Assembly (NCBI RefSeq): GCF_018598555.1
Contig: NZ_JAHEWN010000020.1
Location: 1-46,743 of the forward strand
Length of the DNA stretch: 46,743 bases
DNA from: Curtobacterium aurantiacum
GTDB taxonomy: Bacteria > Actinomycetota > Actinomycetes > Actinomycetales > Microbacteriaceae
Reading direction: 5' to 3'
The first letter of the stretch is position 1. Each line of letters starts with the position of its first letter. The notes below the pieces were generated by a model, which ran no database searches, was not told the origin of the DNA, and saw only the letters and a list, made by a program, of their open reading frames with translations. The translations under genes and the position numbers were made by a program. Positions 17,346-27,198 of this stretch are shown in pieces.

Positions 17346-17401
17346 GTGCCTGGCGCTGTTCGCCCGTCGCGCACGCCGCGGTCGGTGTCGGTGGCGGCCG
17401 G

Positions 17402-17407
17402 TACCAT
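17402..17407 (+). promoter_or_regulatory. -10 box (TACCAT) of mfd, leaderless type
   Basis: TACCAT ends 7 nt before GTG 17415 and no ribosome binding site is visible. Confidence 0.45.
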
Positions 17408-17414
17408 CTCCTGA

Positions 17415-20400
17415 GTGACGATCTCGGGCATCATCCCTGCGCTCTCGCGCGCCTCCGCCTTCGATCGCGTGCTGCGCGCCGCACCGCGCGACGCCGACTT
17501 CTCCGTCGTGGACGGCCTGCGCGTGCCGCTGCTCGGCGCACTGCTCGCCGAGCGAAACGGTCCGCAGTGCGTCCTCGTCATCACGGCGACCGGGCGTGAA
17601 GCCGAGGCCGTCCGTGAAGCGTTCGGCAGTTACGTCCCCGACGCCGACGTGCTCGAGTTCCCCGCGTGGGAGACCCTGCCGCACGAACGCCTCAGCCCGA
17701 GTGCCCAGACCGTCGGCACGCGCATCGCGACGCTCCGGAAGCTCGCTGCGTGGCAGGCGGCGGACCCGGCCGAGCGGCGGCAGACCATCGTCGTCGCGAG
17801 CGTCCGCGCCGCGCTGCAGCCGATCGCGAGCAACCTGACGTCCCTGGCGCCCGTGGTGCTGCGGACCGACTCGCGGGGCAACGACCTCGCGGCGATCGCG
17901 TCCCAGCTGGTGGACCTCGCCTACTCGCGCGTCGACCTCGTCACCCGCCGTGGTGAGTTCGCGGTGCGCGGGGGCATCCTCGACGTCTTCCCGCCGACGG
18001 CCGACCACCCGGCACGCGTCGACTTCTTCGGCGACGAGATCGAGGCGATCAAGGCGTTCTCGGTCGCCGACCAGCGCACCACCGAGGACGACCTCGGCTC
18101 GGTCGAGCTCACCGCCTCGCGCGAACTCCTGCTCAGCGACGACGTCCGGCAGCGGGCGCGCGAGATGCTGCACGAGTTCCCGAACCTGTCCCAGATGCTC
18201 GCGAAGATCGCCGAGGGCATCCCGGTCGAGGGCATGGAGTCCCTCGCCCCCGCGCTCGTGCAGGACCTCGTGCCGATGACCTCCTACCTGCCGGACGACG
18301 CCACCATCGCGGTGTTCTCGCCCGAGCGGGTGAACGGCCGCGCGAACAGCCTCGCCGAGACGAACACCGAGTTCCTGCAGGCGGCCTGGAGCGCAGCGGT
18401 CGCCGGTGCCCAGGCCCCGATCGACCTCGACGCGGGCAACTTCCTGACCGTGCAGCAGCTCAAGAACACCCGCGGCCAGCGCACCTGGTGGACGGTGTCG
18501 CCGTTCGATTCCGGCCTCGACGAGGGGGACACCGAGCGCGTCCTCACCGATGCCGAGGCGGCTGCCGAGGCCGGCGAGTACATCCGCGTCCGCGCCGAGG
18601 CCGTCCCGAGCTTCGCGGGCAGCGCCGACGGTGCGATCGCGCACGTGAAGTCGCTGACCGACGACGGGTGGGCCGTCGTGGTGACCGCGCAGGGCCAGGG
18701 CCTCGTCGAGCGTGCGGTGCAGGTCCTCGCCGACGCCGGTGTCGCCGCCCGCGCCGATGCCGTGACCGCGCCGCCCGAGCCCGGTGTCGCCGTCGTGACG
18801 ACCGCGACCGTCGAGCACGGCTTCGCGATCCCCGACCCGCGCATCGCGGTCCTGAGCGAGGCCGAGTTCTACGGCCGCAGCGTCCAGCAGGGCGCCCGCA
18901 CCGTCAAGAAGCTCGCGAGCCGCCGCAAGAACGTCGTCGACCCGCTGCAGCTCAAGCCGGGCGACGTCGTCGTGCACACGACCCACGGCATCGGCAAGTT
19001 CGTCGAGCTCGTCAGCCGCGAGGTCTCCAGCGGCGGCCGCAACGCCGTGAAGACGCAGCGCGAGTACCTCGTGCTCGAGTACGCGCCGTCGAAGCGCAAC
19101 TACCCGGGCGACAAGCTCTTCGTGCCGACCGATCAGCTCGACCAGCTGTCACGCTACGTCGGTGGCGAATCCCCGACCCTGTCGAAGATGGGCGGCTCGG
19201 ACTGGTCCGCCGCCAAGTCGAAGGCCCGCAAGGCCGTCCGCGACATCGCCGTCGACCTGGTCAAGCTGTACTCGGCGCGCATGGCGTCGAAGGGCCACGC
19301 GTTCGGCCCGGACACCCCGTGGCAGCGCGAGCTGGAAGAGGCGTTCCCGTTCGCCGAGACGGCCGACCAGCTCACCACGATCGACGAGATCAAGCGCGAC
19401 ATGGAGCGGCCGATCCCGATGGACCGCCTGCTCTCCGGCGACGTCGGCTACGGCAAGACCGAGGTTGCGATCCGCGCCGCGTTCAAGGCCGTGCAGGACG
19501 GCAAGCAGGTCGTCATGCTCGTCCCGACGACCCTGCTCGTCCGCCAGCACATGGAGACCTTCCAGGAGCGTTTCGCCGGGTTCCCCGTGCACCTGCGCGC
19601 CCTGAGCCGGTTCCAGACCGAGAAGGAGTCGAAGGAGACCATCGCCGGGCTCGCCGACGGCACGGTCGACATCGTCATCGCGACCCACCGGATCCTGTCG
19701 CAGGGCATCACCTTCAAGGACGTCGGGCTCGTCATCATCGACGAAGAGCAACGGTTCGGCGTCGAGCACAAGGACCAGCTCAAGAAGTTCAAGACCAACG
19801 TGGACGTCCTGGCGATGTCGGCGACCCCGATCCCGCGCTCGCTCGAGATGGCGGTCACGGGCATCCGCGAGATGTCGACCCTCGCCACCCCGCCCGAGGA
19901 CCGCCATCCGATCCTGACCTTCGTCGGGCCACAGTCCGACCTGCAGGTGGCGGCGGCCATCCGCCGCGAGCTCCTGCGGGAGGGCCAGGTGTTCTACGTG
20001 CACAACCGCGTGAAGGACATCCAGTCGGTGGCCGCGCACCTGGCCGAGATCGTGCCGGACGCCCGCATCGCCGTGGCGCACGGGCAGATGTCGGAGACCG
20101 CCCTCGAGCAGGTCATGGTCGACTTCTGGGAGCGCCGGTTCGACGTCCTGGTGTCGACGACGATCATCGAGACGGGCCTCGACATCGCGAACGCGAACAC
20201 GCTCATCATCGACAAGGCGGACAAGTACGGCCTGTCGCAGCTGCACCAGTTGCGCGGTCGTGTCGGTCGCGGGCGGGAGCGCGGGTACGCCTACTTCCTC
20301 TACGACTCCGACAAGCCGCTGTCCGAGACCGCGCAGGACCGCCTCGAGACCATCGCCGCGAACAACGAGCTCGGCGCGGGCATGCAGGTCGCCATGAAGG

Positions 20401-21023
20401 ACCTCGAGATCCGCGGGGCGGGCAACCTGCTCGGTGGCGAGCAGTCTGGCCACATCGCGGGCGTCGGGTTCGACCTGTACCTGCGGATGATCGGCGAGGC
20501 GGTGTCGCAGTTCCGCGGTGACGTCGCCGAGGGGCAGACGGAGCTCCGGCTCGAGATCCCCGTCGACGCGCACATCCCCGAGGACTACGTCGAGTCCGAG
20601 CGACTCCGGCTCGAGGCGTACCAGAAGCTGTCGGCGGCCTCGGCCCCGACGGCGCAGCCGAACGCGATCGACATGGTGCTCGACGAGCTCACCGACCGCT
20701 ACGGGCAGCCGCCGCAGGCCGTGCAGACACTGGTCGAGGTCTCTCGCCTCCGTCGCATGGCGCAGCAGGTCGGCCTGTCCGACGTCGTCGTGATGGGGTC
20801 GAACCTGCGGGTCGCCGGCAAGGAGCTCGCCGACTCGTCCCAGGTGCGCCTCAAGCGCATGTTCCCGGGCGCGCGCTGGTTCCCGCAGCAGAACGCGACG
20901 AGCATCCCGATCCCGCGTCCGCACGACCAGGCCCTGCCGGACGATGCCCTCATCCAGTGGGTGGAGAGCATCCTGACCGCCGTGTACGGGGCGACGACCC
21001 CGGCGGAGGCGCCGGCCGCGTAG
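17415..21023 (+). CDS. mfd: Transcription-repair coupling factor
   Basis: About 1202 aa. Mfd displaces stalled RNA polymerase and recruits UvrA. The order of domains is normal: an N-terminal UvrB-like region (about 1-350), an RNA polymerase-interacting CarD-like domain (about 510-590, LKPGDVVVHTTHGIGKF), an SF2 translocase with Walker A GDVGYGKTE near 675 and the DEEQ box IIDEEQRFGVEHK near 776, the second RecA lobe (VSTTIIETGLDIANANT, QLHQLRGRVGRG) and the C-terminal TRCF domain. The start is GTG. It converges with nhaA over two palindromes. Confidence 0.97.
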   Translation: MTISGIIPALSRASAFDRVLRAAPRDADFSVVDGLRVPLLGALLAERNGPQCVLVITATGREAEAVREAFGSYVPDADVLEFPAWETLPHERLSPSAQTVGTRIATLRKLAAWQAADPAERRQTIVVASVRAALQPIASNLTSLAPVVLRTDSRGNDLAAIASQLVDLAYSRVDLVTRRGEFAVRGGILDVFPPTADHPARVDFFGDEIEAIKAFSVADQRTTEDDLGSVELTASRELLLSDDVRQRAREMLHEFPNLSQMLAKIAEGIPVEGMESLAPALVQDLVPMTSYLPDDATIAVFSPERVNGRANSLAETNTEFLQAAWSAAVAGAQAPIDLDAGNFLTVQQLKNTRGQRTWWTVSPFDSGLDEGDTERVLTDAEAAAEAGEYIRVRAEAVPSFAGSADGAIAHVKSLTDDGWAVVVTAQGQGLVERAVQVLADAGVAARADAVTAPPEPGVAVVTTATVEHGFAIPDPRIAVLSEAEFYGRSVQQGARTVKKLASRRKNVVDPLQLKPGDVVVHTTHGIGKFVELVSREVSSGGRNAVKTQREYLVLEYAPSKRNYPGDKLFVPTDQLDQLSRYVGGESPTLSKMGGSDWSAAKSKARKAVRDIAVDLVKLYSARMASKGHAFGPDTPWQRELEEAFPFAETADQLTTIDEIKRDMERPIPMDRLLSGDVGYGKTEVAIRAAFKAVQDGKQVVMLVPTTLLVRQHMETFQERFAGFPVHLRALSRFQTEKESKETIAGLADGTVDIVIATHRILSQGITFKDVGLVIIDEEQRFGVEHKDQLKKFKTNVDVLAMSATPIPRSLEMAVTGIREMSTLATPPEDRHPILTFVGPQSDLQVAAAIRRELLREGQVFYVHNRVKDIQSVAAHLAEIVPDARIAVAHGQMSETALEQVMVDFWERRFDVLVSTTIIETGLDIANANTLIIDKADKYGLSQLHQLRGRVGRGRERGYAYFLYDSDKPLSETAQDRLETIAANNELGAGMQVAMKDLEIRGAGNLLGGEQSGHIAGVGFDLYLRMIGEAVSQFRGDVAEGQTELRLEIPVDAHIPEDYVESERLRLEAYQKLSAASAPTAQPNAIDMVLDELTDRYGQPPQAVQTLVEVSRLRRMAQQVGLSDVVVMGSNLRVAGKELADSSQVRLKRMFPGARWFPQQNATSIPIPRPHDQALPDDALIQWVESILTAVYGATTPAEAPAA

Positions 21024-21034
21024 ACGCGAGCGGA

Positions 21035-21082
21035 GACGGACTGGAGGCACGGTGCGGGCCCGCACCGTGCCTCCAGTCCGTC
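21035..21082. terminator. Dispersed palindrome between mfd and nhaA
   Basis: Perfect 48-bp palindrome, axis between 21058 and 21059, of the ggactggaggcacggtgcgg subtype. It begins 11 nt after the mfd stop. The neighbouring genes converge, so it can end both transcripts. Confidence 0.8.
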
Positions 21083-21132
21083 CGTGGCCGCGTCCATGGC
21101 GCGACACGCTGTTCGCGACGGACCACGCGGTT

Positions 21133-21192
21133 GCCGATGCGGAACGACAGAGTCGACGTCGTACGACGTCGACTCTGTCGCTCCGCGTCGGC
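21133..21192. terminator. 60-bp hairpin with a 36-bp perfect palindromic core
   Basis: Positions 21145-21180 are a perfect palindrome (axis 21162/21163). Pairing extends outwards to 21133 and 21192 with one mismatch and one wobble. It lies 18 nt beyond the nhaA stop. The outer ctgtcgctccg is repeated in the palindrome at 29476-29516. Confidence 0.75.
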
Positions 21193-21210
21193 TGGGCCGC
21201 AGGCGAGCCG

Positions 21211-22389
21211 CTACTCGGTGTCCTCGGCCTCGGACAGCTCGCGGCGTGCACGGTACGCCCGCGCCCGCAGGGTGACGACGACCGCCGACGCGACGATGGC
21301 GATGCCCGAACCGACGAGCACGGCGAGGACGCCCTCGTCGAGGATCTCTTCGTTGCGGGCGAACGCCAGCTCGTTCATGAGGAGCGACACCGTGAACCCG
21401 ATGCCGCCGAGCACGCCGACGGTGATGATCGAGAAGAACGACAGCGACGAACGGCCGGGCGAGCGGAAGATCCGCGTCGCGATCGTGCCGAACAGCGTGA
21501 TGCCGATCACCTTGCCGACCGGCAGGGCGATGACGACCGCCCAGAACGTGGGGGAGAGCTCGCTGATGCCGACCGCGGGGATGATGACCGCTGCCGATGC
21601 GAACGCGAACACCGGCAGCACGATCGCGTTCGACCACGGCTCGACGTTCTCGTGCAGGGTGTGGCCAGGACGGCGGGGGAGCACGAGCCCGAGGGCAACG
21701 CCGGCGATCGTGGCGTGCACGCCGGAGTGGTAGACGAGCCACCAGGTCAGGAGCCCGACCACGACCATCGCCACGATGATCAGCGTCTGGCCGCTGCGCC
21801 CCGGACGGAGCATCCGGCCGAGCAGCCAGAACACCGCGAGGGTGACGACAGCGCCCGCGAGGGCCGTGAAGTCGGTGTCGTGGGCGAACACCACGGCGAT
21901 GATGATGATCGCGATGAGGTCGTCGAGCACGGCCAGCGCGAGCAGGAACACCCGGATGCCGCTCGGCAGCCCGCGACCGAACATGGCGAGCACCCCGAGC
22001 GCGAACGCGATGTCCGTCGCCGTCGGGATCGGCCAACCGTGCGTGTACTGCGTGCCCGCGGTGACGAGCAGGAAGATGCCGGCCGGGACGAGCACGCCGC
22101 CGACCGCCGCGATGGCGGGGATGATCGCGGTCTTGGGGTTCGACAGCTCGCCGTCGACGAGTTCCTGCTTCAGCTCGATCGCGACGAGCAGGAAGAAGAC
22201 CGCGAGCAGACCGTCGCTGATCCAGTGCGCGATCGACAGGTCGAGGCCCAGGGCACCGAGCGGCAGGTGCGCGTCGAGCAGCCGTTCGAGGCCGGGGCCG
22301 ACCGGGGAGTTCGCCACCACCAGGCCGAGCACGGCGGCGGTGAGGAGCGCGATGGCGCTGAAGCGGGGGGAGCGGACGAGGGACGACAT
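21211..22389 (-). CDS. nhaA: Na+/H+ antiporter NhaA
   Basis: About 392 aa, about 12 membrane spans, exchanging internal Na+ for external H+. The family signatures ATDIAFALGVLAMFG and the paired aspartates in LAVLDDLIAIIIIA are present, as is VSLLMNELAF near the C-terminus. The tail (ARAYRARRELSEAEDTE) is cytoplasmic and charged. ATG at 22389 is chosen because GGAG lies 6 nt upstream; an in-frame start 54 nt earlier lacks support. Divergent from mazG. Confidence 0.95.
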   Translation of the reverse strand: MSSLVRSPRFSAIALLTAAVLGLVVANSPVGPGLERLLDAHLPLGALGLDLSIAHWISDGLLAVFFLLVAIELKQELVDGELSNPKTAIIPAIAAVGGVLVPAGIFLLVTAGTQYTHGWPIPTATDIAFALGVLAMFGRGLPSGIRVFLLALAVLDDLIAIIIIAVVFAHDTDFTALAGAVVTLAVFWLLGRMLRPGRSGQTLIIVAMVVVGLLTWWLVYHSGVHATIAGVALGLVLPRRPGHTLHENVEPWSNAIVLPVFAFASAAVIIPAVGISELSPTFWAVVIALPVGKVIGITLFGTIATRIFRSPGRSSLSFFSIITVGVLGGIGFTVSLLMNELAFARNEEILDEGVLAVLVGSGIAIVASAVVVTLRARAYRARRELSEAEDTE

Positions 22390-22479
22390 GGATCTCCGTC
22401 TCGAGGGGTCGGGTGAGTGTCCGTCGACCAGACTTCCCGACACACCACGGCCAGTCTACCGGGGTGGCACGATGACCAG

Positions 22480-23175
22480 ATGACCGCCGTACCGGACCTC
22501 GTGACCGTCGTCGACCGCCTGCTCGCCGAGGACGGCGGGTGCGTCTGGAACCGGGCGCAGACCCACGCCTCGCTCGCGCGGTACGCCGTCGAGGAGTCGT
22601 ACGAACTCGTCGACGCGATCGACGACGGTGACCCGGACGACCTCCGCGAGGAACTCGGCGACCTGCTCTACCAGGTGGTCCTGCACGCGGGGATCGCCGC
22701 CCGCGCGGGGGACTTCACCCTCGAGGACGTCGCCGCCGGGGTGCGGGACAAGATGACCCGACGGCACCCGCACGTGTTCGGCGACGAGACGGCGGACACC
22801 GTCGAGGACGTCGTGCGGGTCTGGCGCGCGGCCAAGGCGGCCGAGAAGGCGAGCCGGCGGAGCGCGTTCGACGGGGTGCCCCGGGCGATGCCGCCGCTGG
22901 AGCGGGCGGTCAAGCTGCTGGAGCGCCTGGAGGAACGTGGGGACGCCGACGTGGTCGTCGCGTCCGTCGTCGGTGCCGGTTCCGGCGTCGGCCTGGAGGC
23001 CCGTGGTGCGTCCGCCGCGCCGGCCGCGGACGACGGGGCCGGCACGGTGGACGCCGTGTGGGGGCGAGCGGTGCTCGGGGAGGTCGCCGCTGCGGCACGA
23101 CGCGGGGTGGACCCGGTCGCGAGTCTGCGGGCCGCGGTGTCGGCGCTCGAGGAAGCCGGTCGCGCCGCGGAGTGA
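22480..23175 (+). CDS. mazG: MazG-family nucleoside triphosphate pyrophosphohydrolase
   Basis: About 231 aa. All-alpha NTP-PPase that hydrolyses (d)NTPs to monophosphates. Key features: CVWNRAQTHASLARYAVEES, the metal-binding EESYELVDAIDD and the second acidic helix REELGDLLYQV. The body ends near residue 165 with LERAVKLLERLEERG. The C-terminal part (about 168-200) is low-complexity and includes GLEARG, encoded by DNA that looks like a half-copy of the dispersed palindrome (about 22990-23010). This segment is probably a late insertion in a tolerant linker. It ends before a strong hairpin. Confidence 0.92.
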   Translation: MTAVPDLVTVVDRLLAEDGGCVWNRAQTHASLARYAVEESYELVDAIDDGDPDDLREELGDLLYQVVLHAGIAARAGDFTLEDVAAGVRDKMTRRHPHVFGDETADTVEDVVRVWRAAKAAEKASRRSAFDGVPRAMPPLERAVKLLERLEERGDADVVVASVVGAGSGVGLEARGASAAPAADDGAGTVDAVWGRAVLGEVAAAARRGVDPVASLRAAVSALEEAGRAAE

Positions 23176-23204
23176 AGTCGACCGCTCGTCGTCGTTCGGG
23201 CAGG

Positions 23205-23380
23205 TGAGAACGGGCGCCCTCCCAACCCGAAAAAGAGAGGGCGCCCGTGAGCGGGCGTCGGCTCCACCAGGGAGAGGGGCCGACAGGGAAGCCCGCTCGA
23301 ACCGCGGGACGCACTGCAGCACGTCGCCCCGCGAATCGGTCCGGAGCGTGGATCAGGCACGTTCCGGACCGAGGTTCTGC
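23205..23380 (-). ncRNA. Candidate structured RNA, mazG-hisS intergenic region
   Basis: Four consecutive stem-loops fill this gap: 23336-23350 with 23358-23372 (15 bp, one wobble); 23303-23308 with 23328-23333; a two-level stem (23249-23256 with 23291-23298, enclosing 23257-23265 with 23276-23284); and the 12-bp hairpin at 23210-23248. On the minus strand TTGCGC (23413-23408), a 17-nt spacer and CATACT (23390-23385) form a plausible promoter reading into them. I do not recognise a named RNA family. The strand and the very existence of the transcript are inferred. Confidence 0.35.
23210..23248. terminator. 12-bp GC-rich hairpin after mazG
   Basis: acgggcgccctc (23210-23221) pairs perfectly with 23237-23248; the loop carries an A-rich stretch. 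No T-tract follows on the plus strand. On the minus strand the 3' flank is TTCTC. Confidence 0.65.
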
Positions 23381-23432
23381 ATGCAGTATGCCAGTGGGTC
23401 GGCATGCGCGCAAGCCGGAGACGCCCGTCTGC

Positions 23433-23438
23433 CAGAAT
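23433..23438 (+). promoter_or_regulatory. -10 box (CAGAAT) of hisS, leaderless type
   Basis: An extended -10 TGCCAGAAT ends 7 nt before ATG 23446. If used, the hisS message would exclude the upstream hairpins. Confidence 0.45.
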
Positions 23439-23445
23439 TGACCGC

Positions 23446-24690
23446 ATGGCAACGACCGTGACGACACCCCGTGGCATGCGTGACTTCCTCCCGGCGGACA
23501 AGGCCCGGCGCGAGCACGTGCTCGGTGTCGTGCGGGACGTCTACTCGCGGCACGGTTTCGACGAGATCGAGACTCCGGTGGTGGAGGACGCTGCGCGGCT
23601 GCACTCCGGGCTCGGCGGTGACAACGAGAAGCTGGCGTTCGCGGTGATGAAGCGCGGGCTGACGACCGAGGACCTGCAGGCGGCCGAAGCGCCGCTGGAC
23701 CTCGCCGACCTCGGTCTCCGGTTCGACCTGACGGTCCCGCTGGCCCGGTTCTACGCCTCGCACCGTGCGGAGCTGCCGTCGGTGTTCCGGTCCGTGCAGA
23801 TCGCGCCGGTCTGGCGTGCCGAGCGCCCGCAGAAGGGCCGCTACCGCCAGTTCGTGCAGTGCGACATCGACATCCTGGGGGAGCCCGGGCAGCTCGCCGA
23901 GATCGAGCTCATCCGCGCGACGACCGCGGCCCTCGACGCCCTCGGGGTCCGCGGCACGACGATCCGGATCAACGACCGCCGGATCCTGCTGGCACTCCTC
24001 GCGTCCTGGGGCATCACCGAAGCAGCCGCCGCCGACCGCGCGCTCATCACGATCGACAAGCTCGACAAGATCGGCGCGGACGGTGTCGCCGCAGAACTCC
24101 GCAGCTCCGTGGGCGCCGACCTGCCCGGGCTCGAGGACACCATCCGCGCGCTCGAGGCCGCCGACTGGACCTCGGTCGAGGGTGCGGCGTGGCTCGACGC
24201 CGAGGCCTTCGCCGACCTGCTCCGACTCCGTTCGGCGCTGCCGGGTGTCGACCTGCGCTTCGACCCGACGCTCGTGCGCGGGATGGGCTACTACACGGGC
24301 ACGATCTTCGAGGTCGCGCACCCCGACTTCGGGTACAGCCTCGGTGGTGGCGGCCGCTACGACGGGATGATCGGCCGGTTCCTCGGGCAGGACGTCCCGG
24401 CGGTCGGGTTCTCGCTCGGGTTCGAGCGGCTCGTCGACCTCGTGACCCTCCCCGAGTCCGCCGAGGCCGACGCCGTCGTGCTCGTGTACGACAAGGACAC
24501 CGACCCGGTCCGGCTCGCCGCGCTGAAGACCGAGGCGCTGGCGTCCCACCGACGCGTCCGGCTCGAGCGCCGCACGAAGAACACGAAGAACCTGCTCGCC
24601 GGCCTCGCCGCCCAGGGGTTCACGGCGTTCGCGACCGTCTCGGCGGACACCGCGTCGCTCGAGGGTGTCGAGTTCCGCCCGCTCGACTGA
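23446..24690 (+). CDS. hisS: Histidyl-tRNA synthetase
   Basis: About 414 aa class II aminoacyl-tRNA synthetase, charging tRNA-His in the cytoplasm. It starts with TPRGMRDFLPADKARREHV. Motif 2 is in FRSVQIAPVWRAERPQKG with RYRQFVQCDIDI, the histidine loop is RGMGYYTGTIFEV and motif 3 is SLGGGGRYDGMIG with VGFSLGFERL. The C-terminal anticodon domain ends LEGVEFRPLD. The start at 23446 places the conserved N-terminus correctly; no ribosome binding site is seen. eno follows after a short gap with its own promoter. Confidence 0.96.
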   Translation: MATTVTTPRGMRDFLPADKARREHVLGVVRDVYSRHGFDEIETPVVEDAARLHSGLGGDNEKLAFAVMKRGLTTEDLQAAEAPLDLADLGLRFDLTVPLARFYASHRAELPSVFRSVQIAPVWRAERPQKGRYRQFVQCDIDILGEPGQLAEIELIRATTAALDALGVRGTTIRINDRRILLALLASWGITEAAAADRALITIDKLDKIGADGVAAELRSSVGADLPGLEDTIRALEAADWTSVEGAAWLDAEAFADLLRLRSALPGVDLRFDPTLVRGMGYYTGTIFEVAHPDFGYSLGGGGRYDGMIGRFLGQDVPAVGFSLGFERLVDLVTLPESAEADAVVLVYDKDTDPVRLAALKTEALASHRRVRLERRTKNTKNLLAGLAAQGFTAFATVSADTASLEGVEFRPLD

Positions 24691-26097
<1,407 letters not shown>

Positions 26098-26126
26098 CCA
26101 GCCGGGCCAGCAGTACCCGCACCACC

Positions 26127-26160
26127 GAGACGCCGTCCTCCTCCGGGAGGGCGGCGTCTC
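26127..26160. terminator. Hairpin terminator after eno
   Basis: gagacgccg (26127-26135) pairs with 26152-26160 and the stem continues inwards over 26137-26141 with 26146-26150 after one wobble pair. It begins 30 nt after the eno stop. Confidence 0.7.
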
Positions 26161-26563
26161 GTCGTGTGCGCGGCCCCGAGGTGCCGAGCGGTCAGGACGT
26201 GCCGCTCGCGCGGCGTCGAGTGGTCACGAGTCGTCGGCTGGCTCGGGCCTGGCCGACAGGACGTGCCCACCGGACGTGCGCCGGGCGGTGTGCGGTGACC
26301 ACTCCAGGTGCGGGACGGACGGGCGGACGGAGACCGTGCCTCCCGGCTGCCTCGACCGGACCCGGACCCGCCCGCCGTCTGCGGGACGCCGTCGTGTCAG
26401 CCTGACGCCGCGATGTCCGTGAGACGCCGCCGAATGCGGAGGCGTCTCGACGAGACGACGGCGTCTTCTGGCGGGCAGAACCGTCGAACGCGAGACGCTG
26501 GGAGGGCGCCGAACGGCCGCGTGCCGGGCGGCCCGTCCGGCGGCGTCGGGTTATCGTCGGAGC
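26161..26563. other. Non-coding gap of about 400 bases with GAGACG inverted repeats and a decayed palindrome
   Basis: I see no credible gene here. It holds a hairpin of gagacgcc (about 26433-26440) with ggcgtctc (about 26453-26460), followed by another GACGAGACG/GGCGTC copy. These echo the eno terminator stem. At about 26313-26352 there is a degenerate copy of the dispersed palindrome (ggacggacgggcgg ... gaccgtgcctcccgg). At 26221-26235 there is ggtcacgagtcgtcg, resembling the motif near the window end. Confidence 0.5.
26552..26557 (+). promoter_or_regulatory. -10 box (TATCGT) of the ftsB-like gene, leaderless type
   Basis: TATCGT ends 6 nt before GTG 26564, with no ribosome binding site. 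Confidence 0.4.
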
Positions 26564-27097
26564 GTGCCCAGCCAGAAGCCCCGCGTCCGCCGCGTCCCCG
26601 TGGCGATGCCCGACGGCACCGCACCCGCACAGCCCTGGTACCGCTCGATCCACTTCTCCGGGTTCAGCCTGCTCATGCTCGCGATCATCGTGCTGTTCGT
26701 GGTGGTGCTCGCGCCGTCGCTCCGCACCCTCATCCAGCAGCAGGAGCAGATCGCGCAGCAGCAGCAGGAGGTGGCGAGCCAGAAGGCCGACGTCGCGCAG
26801 AAGAAGAAGGACGTCGCCCGCTGGGACGACCCGGCGTACATCGAGGCGCAGGCCCGTGACCGACTGCTCTACGTCTACCCGGGCGAGGAGAGCTACCTCG
26901 TGATGGGCGCCGAGGACAAGCAGGCCGAGAAGACCCCGACCACCGACTCCGGCACGCCCGTGAGCGCCAAGGTGCAGACGCCGAAGGTCGACTGGGTGCA
27001 GGCGATGCTCTCGTCGGTGCTGCAGTCCGGGCTGACCGACGAGCGCGCGGCCGACCTCGTCGCCCCCGACGTCTCGGGCACCGGCGAGAGCAAGTAG
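26564..27097 (+). CDS. ftsB: FtsB/DivIC-family septum formation initiator
   Basis: About 177 aa bitopic membrane protein of the divisome. It has a basic cytoplasmic N-terminus, one membrane span (FSLLMLAIIVLFVVVLAPSL, about residues 32-51), then a periplasmic coiled coil rich in Gln/Glu/Lys (LIQQQEQIAQQQQEVASQK) and the DivIC motif region WDDPAYIEAQARDRLLYVYPGE. The tail after about residue 115 is variable. It sits between eno and DUF501, the conserved location in actinobacteria. It would bind FtsL and FtsQ. Confidence 0.93.
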   Translation: MPSQKPRVRRVPVAMPDGTAPAQPWYRSIHFSGFSLLMLAIIVLFVVVLAPSLRTLIQQQEQIAQQQQEVASQKADVAQKKKDVARWDDPAYIEAQARDRLLYVYPGEESYLVMGAEDKQAEKTPTTDSGTPVSAKVQTPKVDWVQAMLSSVLQSGLTDERAADLVAPDVSGTGESK

Positions 27098-27183
27098 CGC
27101 GGGTAGCCGAGAGCAAGGAGCCCGGGGGACCGCAGGGCGCGGCGCCGTCCGGCCCGACGGTGCGAGGGGTTCCGCTTCTCCGG

Positions 27184-27189
27184 TAGGCT
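27184..27189 (+). promoter_or_regulatory. -10 box (TAGGCT) of the DUF501 gene
   Basis: TAGGCT ends 9 nt before GTG 27199; a leaderless or nearly leaderless message is likely. Confidence 0.45.
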
Positions 27190-27198
27190 CACGTTCCC

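Noticed and set aside
15597..18986. A 1129-codon open frame antisense to rplY, pth and mfd
   Set aside because: It is rich in Arg/Gly/Asp/Val with no family signature and lies fully opposite well-identified genes.
23261..23269. GCTCCACCA, as at the 3' end of a tmRNA
   Set aside because: No T-arm (TTCGA) precedes it, no tag reading frame is seen, and the bases fall inside another stem-loop.
23176..23445. T-box leader controlling hisS
   Set aside because: There is no TGGN-containing T-box consensus; the aaccgcggga similarity is too short, and hisS appears to be transcribed from a site next to its ATG.
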